A DNA stretch of 53,299 nucleotides from Candidatus Alistipes intestinigallinarum (GTDB lineage: Bacteria; Bacteroidota; Bacteroidia; Bacteroidales; Rikenellaceae). The translations under genes and the position numbers were made by a program. The stretch's first letter is position 1; every line of letters begins with the position of its first letter. The stretch lies in NCBI GenBank assembly GCA_019115745.1, contig DXDA01000022.1, positions 1-53,299 on the forward strand, in the 5' to 3' direction. A model generated the notes under the pieces. The model worked only from the letters and a program-made list of their open reading frames with translations. It was not told the DNA's origin and ran no database searches. Below are positions 24,600-31,868 of this stretch, in pieces.

Positions 24600-24638
24600 T
24601 TGTTCGCAAACATACGAACAATCGGAGACAAAACCAAA
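24600..24638 (-). promoter_or_regulatory. arsR promoter with operator centred on the -7 box
   Basis: On the minus strand TTTG (24635-24638), 20 bp, then TATGTTTG (24607-24614), a full match. The -7 box is exactly the 8-base centre of an inverted repeat TTGTTCG (24615-24621 read on minus) and CGAACAA (24600-24606 read on minus). A repressor bound here would cover the -7 element, so autorepression is the simple reading. Confidence 0.75.
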
Positions 24639-24714
24639 AATTCCCGCCGAAAATGACCGCTATGTCACCGAAAATGTTCCGTTTCACGCCGACTATCCAA
24701 TAAAGTGTCTGTTT

Positions 24715-24746
24715 TTTGCGTTTGATGGTAAAATCACTTATTTTTG
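24715..24746 (+). promoter_or_regulatory. Promoter of porX-tsaE
   Basis: TTTG (24715-24718), 20 bp, TATTTTTG (24739-24746): both elements match the Bacteroidetes consensus. The expected start is about 15 nt before the porX ATG. Confidence 0.75.
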
Positions 24747-24768
24747 CAAATCCTAAACCGATAACGGC

Positions 24769-26319
24769 ATGGTCAAAATACTCTGGGTCGACGACGAAGT
24801 CGAACTGCTCAAGCCCCACGTACTCTTCCTCCAGCAGAAAGGATACGAGGTGGACACCTGCAACAACGGGTACGACGCCATCGACATGGCCTCGGAAGGC
24901 GCCTACGACCTGATTATCCTCGACGAGATGATGCCCGGCATGACGGGCCTCGAAACCCTCCCCAAAATCAAGGAGGTGCGCCCCACGACGCCCGTCATCA
25001 TGGTCACCAAAAGCGAGGAGGAGAACATCATGGACAAGGCCGTCGGCTCGAAGATCGCCGACTACCTGATCAAACCCGTCAACCCCAACCAGGTGCTGCT
25101 CTCCATCAAGAAGAACGTCCACCAGCAGCAGCTCGTCACCGAACAGACCACCGCCGACTACCGCTCCGAGTTCGGACGCATCTCGGCCTCGCTGCAGATG
25201 GCCGAAAACTTCGCAGACTGGTGCTCGCTCTACCGCAAGATCACCGCCTGGGAGATCGAACTCGGCGAATCCACCGACGAGAGCATCAAGGAGGTGCTCA
25301 CCTACCAGAAGTCGGAAGCCAACCAGGAGTTCTGCAAGTTCGTGCGCCGCAACTACTACAACTGGATCAACCGCCGCGCGGACGACACCCCCGTGATGTC
25401 GCACACGCTCATGCGCTCGAAGATCTTCCCCGTCGTGGACGAGAACCCGAAGACCACGCTGCTGCTGATCGACAACTTCCGCTACGACCAGTGGCGCGCC
25501 ATCTCGTCGCTGCTGAGGGGTTACTACGACGTCCAGCAGGACGACTTCTACTGCGCGATCCTGCCCACCGCCACGCAATATGCCCGCAATGCGATCTTCG
25601 CCGGGCTGATGCCCCTGGCCATCGACAAGCTGATGCCGAACAAGTGGCTCAACGACAACGAGGAGGGCGGCAAAAACCAGTACGAGGAGGAGTTCCTCCG
25701 GCGGCTGATGAGCCAGAACGGCAAAAACTGGAAATTCTCCTTCGACAAGCTCGTGCGCCCGGAGCAGGGCCGCAAGCTCGTGGACAACATCCAGAAGGTC
25801 TACGACGCCGACTTCTCGGTGATCGTCTACAACTTCCTCGACATCCTCTCGCACGCCCGCACCGAGACGGACATCATCCGCGAACTCACCGAGGACGAGG
25901 CGGCCTTCCGTTCGCTGACCCGTTCGTGGTTCGAGCACTCGGATCTCTACACGATCCTGCGTCTGTTGTCCGAGCGCGGGCACACGGTGATCATCACCTC
26001 GGACCACGGCACGATCCGCGTGGACAACCCCGTGAAGGTAACCGGCGACCGCGAAACCTCCTCGAACCTCCGCTACAAGACGGGCCGCAACCTCGCCTAC
26101 AACTCCCGCGAGGTCTACGAGATCCTGCGCCCGGAGGACGTGCAGTTGCCGTCGAGCAACCTCACGTCGAGCTACATCTTCGCCTACAATTCGGACTTCC
26201 TGGTCTACAACAACGACGCCAACCGACACATCCGCTATTACCGCAACACGTTCCAGCACGGAGGCATCTCGATGGAGGAGATGATCGTTCCATACATCGT
26301 TCTGAAACCGAAACAGTAA
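24769..26319 (+). CDS. porX: PorX-type response regulator with PglZ phosphatase domain
   Basis: The 516-residue protein joins a receiver domain (1-120; Asp8, Asp9, phospho-acceptor Asp52 in [10 protein letters not shown], Lys102 in YLIKPVNP) to a helical linker and a PglZ-type alkaline-phosphatase-superfamily domain (about 200-510; [12 protein letters not shown] and VIITSDHGT carry likely metal ligands). In Porphyromonas PorX works with PorY and SigP to control the type IX secretion system; the enzymatic domain has been reported to act on oligonucleotides. Neither PorY nor T9SS genes are in the window. tsaE follows after 7 bp. Confidence 0.93.
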   Translation: MVKILWVDDEVELLKPHVLFLQQKGYEVDTCNNGYDAIDMASEGAYDLIILDEMMPGMTGLETLPKIKEVRPTTPVIMVTKSEEENIMDKAVGSKIADYLIKPVNPNQVLLSIKKNVHQQQLVTEQTTADYRSEFGRISASLQMAENFADWCSLYRKITAWEIELGESTDESIKEVLTYQKSEANQEFCKFVRRNYYNWINRRADDTPVMSHTLMRSKIFPVVDENPKTTLLLIDNFRYDQWRAISSLLRGYYDVQQDDFYCAILPTATQYARNAIFAGLMPLAIDKLMPNKWLNDNEEGGKNQYEEEFLRRLMSQNGKNWKFSFDKLVRPEQGRKLVDNIQKVYDADFSVIVYNFLDILSHARTETDIIRELTEDEAAFRSLTRSWFEHSDLYTILRLLSERGHTVIITSDHGTIRVDNPVKVTGDRETSSNLRYKTGRNLAYNSREVYEILRPEDVQLPSSNLTSSYIFAYNSDFLVYNNDANRHIRYYRNTFQHGGISMEEMIVPYIVLKPKQ

Positions 26320-26326
26320 ACCACCC

Positions 26327-26743
26327 ATGAAAACCATCCATATCACTTCGCAGGAGGAGCTGCCGCAGGTCGCACGGGCGATCATCGACCTCCTGGGCCG
26401 CCGCACGGTGGTGGCCTTCCGCGGCGAGATGGGCGCCGGAAAGACAACGCTCATCCGCGAAATCGCCGCACAGTTGGGAGCCACCGACACCGTGACAAGC
26501 CCGACGTTCGCCATCGTCAACCAGTACAAGGGGCAGGGTAACCGCCGCATCTACCACTTCGACTTCTACCGCATCGAGGATCTGCGCGAGGCATTCGACT
26601 TCGGGTACGAGGAGTATTTCTATTCGGGAGACCTCTGCCTGGTGGAGTGGCCCGAGCGGATCGAGCCGCTGCTGCCGGAGAACGTGGTGACGGTGCGCAT
26701 CACCGTCGACAGCGACACGGCCCGCACCTTCGAGATCGAGTAG
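26327..26743 (+). CDS. tsaE: tRNA threonylcarbamoyladenosine biosynthesis ATPase TsaE
   Basis: The 138-residue P-loop ATPase drives the TsaBDE complex that places threonylcarbamoyl on A37 of ANN-decoding tRNAs. Walker A is GEMGAGKTT (33-41). The family blocks [23 protein letters not shown] and [11 protein letters not shown] are all present. It lies 7 bp after porX and is probably co-transcribed. No terminator is seen after it; a 31-bp tandem repeat begins shortly after the stop. Confidence 0.96.
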   Translation: MKTIHITSQEELPQVARAIIDLLGRRTVVAFRGEMGAGKTTLIREIAAQLGATDTVTSPTFAIVNQYKGQGNRRIYHFDFYRIEDLREAFDFGYEEYFYSGDLCLVEWPERIEPLLPENVVTVRITVDSDTARTFEIE

Positions 26744-26753
26744 CGAAGGCCCA

Positions 26754-26880
26754 CGACCGACCCGTCAGGAGCCTCTGCCCAAGCCAACCCGACCGTCAGG
26801 AGCCGCCGACCAAGCCAACCCGACCGTCAGAAGGCGCGCCACCGGCCAACTCGAACGTCAGAAGGCGCTGTCCCGGCCGG
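26754..26880. repeat. 31-bp tandem repeat, four degenerate copies
   Basis: GTCAG cores (one reads GTCAG after AAC) start at 26764, 26795, 26826 and 26857, exactly 31 bp apart. The unit is roughly CGACCGTCAGGAGCC followed by a CCAAGCCAAC-like half; copies diverge stepwise. It fills the gap between tsaE and the SRPBCC gene. Confidence 0.88.
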
Positions 26881-26922
26881 CCCGGTCATTCCATTCCACG
26901 GACCCATCAAAAAACCACGAAA

Positions 26923-27339
26923 ATGCAGGAATATATTTCGAAACAGCACCAGATTCTGCGTCCCGCAGAGCAGATCTATGCGGTCATCAGCCGCTTCGAC
27001 AACCTCACGCCGGCGCTGGCCGACCGCGTCGAGGAGTGGCAGGCTACCGAAGACCGCTGTTCGTTCAAGGCCAAGGGTTTCACCGTCAAGCTCCGCATGG
27101 AGGAGCGCATCGAGCCCAAACACGTGAAGATCGTGGGTGACGAGGGCGGCATCCCGATGGATTTCGCCTTCTGGATCCAGTTGCACAAGGTCTCCGACTC
27201 GGACACCCGGATGCGCCTCGTGCTGCACATCGAGTTGAACATGATGATGAAGATGATGCTCGGCGGCAAACTCCAGGGAGCCATCGACCAGATTGCCGAG
27301 GGCATCGCCAACGCCATGAACCAGGCCCCGATGTATTGA
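26923..27339 (+). CDS. SRPBCC-fold (START-like) protein
   Basis: The 138-residue protein begins MQEYISKQHQILRPAEQIYA and has the pattern of a START/polyketide-cyclase fold: a strand, two short helices (AVISRFDNLTPALADR), a curved sheet (CSFKAKGFTVKLRMEERIEP) and a long C-terminal helix (GKLQGAIDQIAEGIANAMN). Such folds bind a hydrophobic ligand. Conserved in Bacteroidales as a hypothetical; no function is known. The frame is open to 26647 upstream through the 31-bp repeats, but the ATG at 26923 gives the natural fold start. Confidence 0.8.
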   Translation: MQEYISKQHQILRPAEQIYAVISRFDNLTPALADRVEEWQATEDRCSFKAKGFTVKLRMEERIEPKHVKIVGDEGGIPMDFAFWIQLHKVSDSDTRMRLVLHIELNMMMKMMLGGKLQGAIDQIAEGIANAMNQAPMY

Positions 27340-27343
27340 TGAC

Positions 27344-27379
27344 AAAAAACGGCTTCCGAACGGTTCGGAAGCCGTTTTT
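27344..27379. terminator. Bidirectional intrinsic terminator
   Basis: AAAAACGGCTTCCGAA (27345-27360) pairs perfectly with TTCGGAAGCCGTTTTT (27364-27379) around a CGG loop. The A and T flanks make it work on both strands, ending the SRPBCC gene and the convergent small membrane protein gene. Confidence 0.93.
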
Positions 27380-27414
27380 GTTGTCGGGCCCGGACGGAAA
27401 GCTGGCCGGAGGAG

Positions 27415-27726
27415 TCAGATCCGGGGTTTCTGCACCATGCGGATCACCAGCGAGAGCAGGTAGATCAACATGCCGTAAATGACGGGAATGCAGGCCACCC
27501 GGAGCCCGCCGGCGAGAAGCGAAAACGAGATGTCGCCGGCCCGCTGTACGAAACCCATGGCCTGCGAAAAGCCGAGCAGCGTATAGACAATGCCGGAGAT
27601 CAGGGCCAGCAGGCCGATCTCCTGGACCCAGGCCGGGGCCTTCCAGGCCGCAAGCAGCAGGCCGATCAGTTCGAGCGTCAGCAAGGTCATTCCCCACAGG
27701 CCGCCTTCCAGAAAAAGAGAGAACAT
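27415..27726 (-). CDS. Small membrane protein, MotA/TolQ/ExbB-like
   Basis: The 103-residue protein has three hydrophobic helices (about 9-26, 35-55 and 72-96). The order and the segment LLALISGIVYTLLGFSQAMGF resemble the membrane part of MotA/TolQ/ExbB proton-channel proteins, but it is far shorter and no partner (ExbD/TolR) is adjacent. It has its own promoter and a terminator, so it is a single-gene unit. The family assignment is tentative. Confidence 0.7.
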   Translation of the reverse strand: MFSLFLEGGLWGMTLLTLELIGLLLAAWKAPAWVQEIGLLALISGIVYTLLGFSQAMGFVQRAGDISFSLLAGGLRVACIPVIYGMLIYLLSLVIRMVQKPRI

Positions 27727-27770
27727 GGTCGAAAAATTTTAGGTGGATGATGCGGGACTATTCCCGGATA

Positions 27771-27803
27771 CAAAGATAGACAACAGCGAAACTCCGAAGC
27801 AAA
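27771..27803 (-). promoter_or_regulatory. Promoter of the small membrane protein gene
   Basis: On the minus strand TTTG (27800-27803), 21 bp, TATCTTTG (27771-27778). Both elements match. Confidence 0.65.
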
Positions 27804-27884
27804 AAATCGGGACGTCGAAACCCGTCGTTCGCCGGTAAAAACCCGCTGCAAGGGCACTTGGGGCCGCTGCGGAGGCTGTCGGCA

Positions 27885-27915
27885 TTGAAGTCCCGGGAAA
27901 ATTCACCTATATTTG
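27885..27915 (+). promoter_or_regulatory. Promoter of the LytTR gene
   Basis: TTG (27885-27887), 20 bp, TATATTTG (27908-27915), a full -7 match. The leader to the ATG at 27936 would be about 15 nt. Confidence 0.65.
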
Positions 27916-27935
27916 TACCACACATCCCGCTTCGG

Positions 27936-28631
27936 ATGAAACAGAATCTGCCGATACTCTGGTGGCTGGTCTCGGCCCTGCTGATCGCCCTCGCTTTCGG
28001 GGCGATGGGATATGCCTACGACCAGGCGATCCTGCTGGCCCTGCTCTTCCTGCCCGGGCTGCTGGCCCTGCGCTATTTCGTGCCGCAACTCACCCTCGGG
28101 AAGCGGCCGAAGGAGCTGCTCAACGCCCTGTATCTGCTCGCAGCCGTCGTCGTGATCGAATACCTCGCCCTGATCTTCGGACATCGGGTCGCGTTCGACA
28201 TGCTGCCCGACACGCTGCCCGGGCCGGTGTTCCATCCGCTCTTCATCCTGCTGCTGATCGCGGCGTTCATCGTCCCGGAGCGGCTGATCGCCCGCTACCT
28301 CGAACGCAGTCAGCCGTATGACGACACGTTGAGCTTCATCTCCGAGCGCCGTCGGATCACGCTCGATCCGGGGGAGATCCGCTACGTCGAATCGAACGAC
28401 GACGAGGTGTGGATCCATACCGCCTCGGGCGAAGCCTACCGCACGAAGACGCGCATCTCGCAATGGGAGGCACAACTCGACCGGCGGTTCCTGCGCGTGC
28501 ACCGCTCCTACATCGTCAACACGGAGCGCATCGACGAATACCGCCCGACCCGCATCCGGATCGGGACGACCGAGATCGAAATCTCCCGCAAATACAAGGA
28601 GACCGTAAGGCAGCGCCTCGGAAAAGAGTAG
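27936..28631 (+). CDS. Membrane-anchored LytTR transcription regulator
   Basis: The 231-residue protein joins about four transmembrane helices (roughly 6-26, 31-50, 62-84 and 105-121) to a LytTR DNA-binding domain (about 135-230; IRYVESNDDEVWIHTASGEA and FLRVHRSYIVNTERIDEY are family signatures). There is no receiver domain and no sensor kinase nearby, so it looks like a one-component, membrane-bound regulator of unknown signal and target. The frame is open upstream to 27858, but the ATG at 27936 follows the promoter and begins the first helix. Confidence 0.88.
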   Translation: MKQNLPILWWLVSALLIALAFGAMGYAYDQAILLALLFLPGLLALRYFVPQLTLGKRPKELLNALYLLAAVVVIEYLALIFGHRVAFDMLPDTLPGPVFHPLFILLLIAAFIVPERLIARYLERSQPYDDTLSFISERRRITLDPGEIRYVESNDDEVWIHTASGEAYRTKTRISQWEAQLDRRFLRVHRSYIVNTERIDEYRPTRIRIGTTEIEISRKYKETVRQRLGKE

Positions 28632-28640
28632 CCCGCCCCG

Positions 28641-28702
28641 GAGAGCCGGGCAAGAGGCCGGATAGGGCTGGACAAGACCGAATAGAGCCGGACACACGGC
28701 CG
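28641..28702. repeat. Degenerate 20-bp tandem repeat, about three copies
   Basis: Units start at 28641, 28661 and 28681, of the type GAnAGnGCnGGnCAAGACCG with variation. The array lies between the stop of the LytTR gene and the 3' end of the NUDIX gene. Confidence 0.6.
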
Positions 28703-28771
28703 GACTCGGCCGTCGTCACCGCCCGGCCCCGGGCATCATCCGGAAAGGGAGAGGCACCTCCGGCCGTCGGG

Positions 28772-29374
28772 CTATCGGTTCATCGCCTCGGCCACGCGGC
28801 GGATCGTCGGGAAGGCCTCGCGCACGTGTTCCGCAGCCTCTGCGGGCGTGCACCACACCACCCGTTCGATGCCCTCCTCGGTCTGGGGCTGCAGCGCCGA
28901 GGCTTCCGTTGCCCGGAGTTCGAACCAATGGGTCTGCTTCAGCTCCCAGCGTTCGGTCTTCGGGAACCAGTAGGCGTGCAGCGTCCGGCACAGCGGCCGA
29001 ACCACCTCGCCCCGCACGCCCGTCTCCTCCTCCACCTCGCGGGCCGCACAGGTCTCAATGCTCTCCCCGGCTTCGAGATGCCCTTTCGGAAGGTCCCAAC
29101 GTCCGTTGCGGTGGATCAGCAGCCACCGCCCCCGGTCGTCCACGACCACGCCGCCGGCCGCCTCCACCCACGCGAACTGCGCCGCAAAGGCCCGGAACGT
29201 CGCTTCGGGATCGGCCGAAACGACCGCTACGGAGTTGTGCGATTCGAGAAAATTCAGTATCTTGGGGCGCGATACGCCGCCGTCGGACTCCGCCGCCACG
29301 GCGTACCACTCCCCGCCGGGCGCCGCAGGGGTGAAGGTCACGCTCCTGTCGGCAAAATAGACGGTACGGGTCAT
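28772..29374 (-). CDS. NUDIX hydrolase
   Basis: The 200-residue protein has the Nudix box GHLEAGESIETCAAREVEEE with TGV after it (about 112-134; GX5EX7REUXEEXGU), which hydrolyses nucleoside diphosphate derivatives. An N-terminal region of about 65 residues precedes the fold and has no match I recognise. Substrate is not predictable. An ATG at 29386 (MLHTMTRT) is possible, but the start at 29374 leaves a sensible leader after the promoter at 29399-29406. It is divergent from the S9 peptidase. Confidence 0.9.
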   Translation of the reverse strand: MTRTVYFADRSVTFTPAAPGGEWYAVAAESDGGVSRPKILNFLESHNSVAVVSADPEATFRAFAAQFAWVEAAGGVVVDDRGRWLLIHRNGRWDLPKGHLEAGESIETCAAREVEEETGVRGEVVRPLCRTLHAYWFPKTERWELKQTHWFELRATEASALQPQTEEGIERVVWCTPAEAAEHVREAFPTIRRVAEAMNR

Positions 29375-29398
29375 TGTATGAAGCATTTTTTCGGAATC

Positions 29399-29406
29399 CA
29401 AAAATA
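29399..29406 (-). promoter_or_regulatory. -7 box for the NUDIX gene
   Basis: The minus strand reads TATTTTTG, a full match, about 25 bp before the chosen start. No clear -33 was found. Confidence 0.45.
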
Positions 29407-29433
29407 CGAATAAATAGGAAAACCTCCACAAAA

Positions 29434-31578
29434 ATGAAAAAAATCATCCTGATGATGGCTATTGCAGCTATGGGGCTGGGCGCCTGCGACCGGCAGCGCC
29501 CCGAGCCGCTGAAGATCGACAACGCCCTGACGGCCGAAGAGATTGCCGCCGGACGCTTCACCCCCGAGGTGATGTGGAAGATGAGCCGTGCGGGCGGTGC
29601 CGTGCTCTCGCCCGACGGCAAGCGCTTCGTCTACCAGCAGACCGACTACAACATGACCGAAAACCGCGGTGTGACGACCCTCTGGGTCGAGGAGCTCGAC
29701 ACGAAGGCCACAACGCGCCTGACCGACCTCACGTCGAACAGCCTCGCTCCGCGCTGGAGCGCCGACGGGCAGAAGATCTACTTCCTCTCGGACCGCAGCG
29801 GTTCGATGCAGGTGTGGGAGATGGCGCCCGCGGGCGGCGATGCGCGGCAGCTCTCCGATTTCGGACGCGACGTCGAGGGATTCGGCATCTCGCCCCGCGG
29901 CGACAAGGCGTGGTACGTACAGCGCGTACAGGTGGCCGCCCGCCGTTCGGCCGACATCCACAAGGACATGGACAAGTCGAAAGCCCGGATCTACGACGAC
30001 CTGATGGCCCGCCACTGGGACTACTGGGATGAGGGCGAATACCTGCACATCTTCGTCGGCGACTTCGGGCCCGACGGCTTGAAGGAGGGTCGGGACATCC
30101 TCGGCGCCGACGCGGCATGGGATGCTCCGCTGGCCCCCTACTTCGACATGGCCGAGATCGCCTGGAACCACGCCGGAACGATGCTGGCCTACACCTGCAA
30201 GCCGCTGACCGGCACGGCCTACGCCGTCTCGACCGACTCGGACATCTTCGTCTACGACGTCGCCTCGCAGCAGACGCAGAACATCTGCAAGCCCACCAAC
30301 TTCAACACCGGAGAGCCCGTCGAAGGGCTGCGCGACAACCTCCCGGGCTATGACAAGTATCCCGTCTGGTCGCCCGACGACTCGAAGATCGCCTTCCTCT
30401 CGCAGCAGCGCGCCGGCAACGAGTCGGACAAGGCGCGGCTCTTCCTCTACGACTGCGCGACGACCGAGATGCGCGATCTGACGGCGGATTTCGACTACAA
30501 CGCCATGAACGTCGTCTGGGCCGGGAACGACGAACTCCGGTTCATTGCACCGATCGAGGCCACGCACCAGATCTGCCGCGTGGCGACGGTCGACGGCGAA
30601 GTGGAGGTGCTGACCGAGGGCGACCACGACATCAACGCCTTCACGACGGGCGGCGGGCGCATCGTCGCCGAGCTGTGCACGATCTCCTCGGCCCCGGAGT
30701 TCTACGAGGTGAACCCCGCAGACGGCACCCTGACGCAGCTCTCCGGGATTAACAAGGCCATCTACGAAAATATCCGCATGGGCGAAGTCCAGAAACGCTG
30801 GGTGCGGACCACCGACGGCAAGCAGATGCTCACGTGGGTGATCCTCCCGCCCGACTTCGACCCGGCAAAGAAGTACCCGACGCTGCTCTACTGCCAGGGC
30901 GGTCCCCAGAACGTCGTCTCGAACGGCTGGAGCTACCGCTGGAACTATCAGTTGATGGCCGCCCAGGGCTACATCGTCGTGGCACCGAACCGCCGCGGCC
31001 TGCCCTCCTTCGGGCAGGAGTGGCTCGACCAGATCTCGGGCGACTACTCGGGCCAGAACATCCGCGACTACCTCTCGGCCATCGACGACGTGGCCCGGGA
31101 ACCGTGGGCCGACGAAGAGCGCATGGGCTGCGTGGGAGCCTCCTACGGCGGCTATTCGGTCTTCTTCCTGGCGGGCTGCCACGAGAAGCGCTTCAAGGCC
31201 TTCATCGCCCACTGCGGCATTTTCAACTTCGAGTCGATGTACGGCGAAACCGAGGAGCTCTTCTTCATCAACAACGACTACGGAGGCCCCTACTGGGAGA
31301 AGGAGAACGCCACGGCACAGCGCTCCTATGCCAACTCGCCGCACAAGTTCGTGACGCGCTGGGACACGCCGATCCTGATCTTCACCGGCGAGAAGGACTT
31401 CCGCATCCCCTACACGCAGTCGCTCGAAGCCTTCACCGCCGCCCGCGTGCGGGGCATTCCGGCCCGGCTCGTGGAGTTTGAGAACGAGGCGCACCAGGTC
31501 TTCAAGCCCCAGAACTCGATGGTTTGGAACCGTGAATTCTTCGGCTGGCTCGACCGTTACGTCAAAGGCGCCGAATAG
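29434..31578 (+). CDS. S9 family prolyl oligopeptidase-type peptidase, lipoprotein
   Basis: The 714-residue protein has a lipoprotein signal (MKKIILMMAIAAMGLGACDR; Cys18), a beta-propeller (about 50-440; repeated WSPDDSKIAF and LSPDGKRFVY type blades) and a C-terminal alpha/beta hydrolase. The catalytic triad is visible: Ser570 in GASYGGY, Asp655 in GEKDFRIPY and His687 in NEAHQVF. It is a dipeptidyl- or oligopeptidase of the periplasm or cell surface, feeding peptide use. The open frame begins at 29374, but the ATG at 29434 gives the signal peptide. A terminator follows at 31695. Confidence 0.94.
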   Translation: MKKIILMMAIAAMGLGACDRQRPEPLKIDNALTAEEIAAGRFTPEVMWKMSRAGGAVLSPDGKRFVYQQTDYNMTENRGVTTLWVEELDTKATTRLTDLTSNSLAPRWSADGQKIYFLSDRSGSMQVWEMAPAGGDARQLSDFGRDVEGFGISPRGDKAWYVQRVQVAARRSADIHKDMDKSKARIYDDLMARHWDYWDEGEYLHIFVGDFGPDGLKEGRDILGADAAWDAPLAPYFDMAEIAWNHAGTMLAYTCKPLTGTAYAVSTDSDIFVYDVASQQTQNICKPTNFNTGEPVEGLRDNLPGYDKYPVWSPDDSKIAFLSQQRAGNESDKARLFLYDCATTEMRDLTADFDYNAMNVVWAGNDELRFIAPIEATHQICRVATVDGEVEVLTEGDHDINAFTTGGGRIVAELCTISSAPEFYEVNPADGTLTQLSGINKAIYENIRMGEVQKRWVRTTDGKQMLTWVILPPDFDPAKKYPTLLYCQGGPQNVVSNGWSYRWNYQLMAAQGYIVVAPNRRGLPSFGQEWLDQISGDYSGQNIRDYLSAIDDVAREPWADEERMGCVGASYGGYSVFFLAGCHEKRFKAFIAHCGIFNFESMYGETEELFFINNDYGGPYWEKENATAQRSYANSPHKFVTRWDTPILIFTGEKDFRIPYTQSLEAFTAARVRGIPARLVEFENEAHQVFKPQNSMVWNREFFGWLDRYVKGAE

Positions 31579-31694
31579 GGTCCGGCCCTGCCGACCCGAA
31601 AGTCCGGGCACGCAGCCGTTCATCCGGGGAAAGCGGACAACGGCCACGGAATCCGGGATTGAGTCCAGTCCGAAAATCCAACCCGAAAACCTCG

Positions 31695-31734
31695 AAAAAG
31701 GTCCTCCGACAAGGGTGTGTCGGAGGGCCTTTTT
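31695..31734 (+). terminator. Terminator after the S9 peptidase
   Basis: AAAAAGGTCCTCCGACA pairs with TGTCGGAGGGCCTTTTT around a short loop, with one T-G wobble. It separates the peptidase from the surface locus. The rest of the gap (31579-31868) holds no recognised gene. Confidence 0.9.
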
Positions 31735-31832
31735 GTGTGCAATCCGCCCAAACCGCAACGGGAAAAGCGGCCGGTTCGTGATGAAAAACAGGCTGTTCGT
31801 TGAATTTATTTCGGAAAACCGGCTTCCGACCC

Positions 31833-31840
31833 TATTTTTG
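31833..31840 (+). promoter_or_regulatory. -7 box of the fimbrillin/DUF4493/PCMD locus
   Basis: TATTTTTG is a full TAnnTTTG match 28 bp before the first ATG of the locus. The -33 position (about 31809-31812) reads TTTC, a partial match. It is the only clear promoter before the terminator at 41585. Confidence 0.5.
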
Positions 31841-31868
31841 CAGAGATTCAGATAAAAGAATTTCGTGC

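Noticed and set aside
24595..26550. Long upstream extension of the arsR frame (to 760 codons)
   Set aside because: The extension runs antisense through porX and tsaE. The ArsR domain itself starts at 24588 or 24594.
26647..26922. N-terminal extension of the SRPBCC protein through the 31-bp repeats
   Set aside because: The frame is open but overlaps the end of tsaE, is repetitive and is rich in Arg/Pro; the fold begins at the ATG at 26923.
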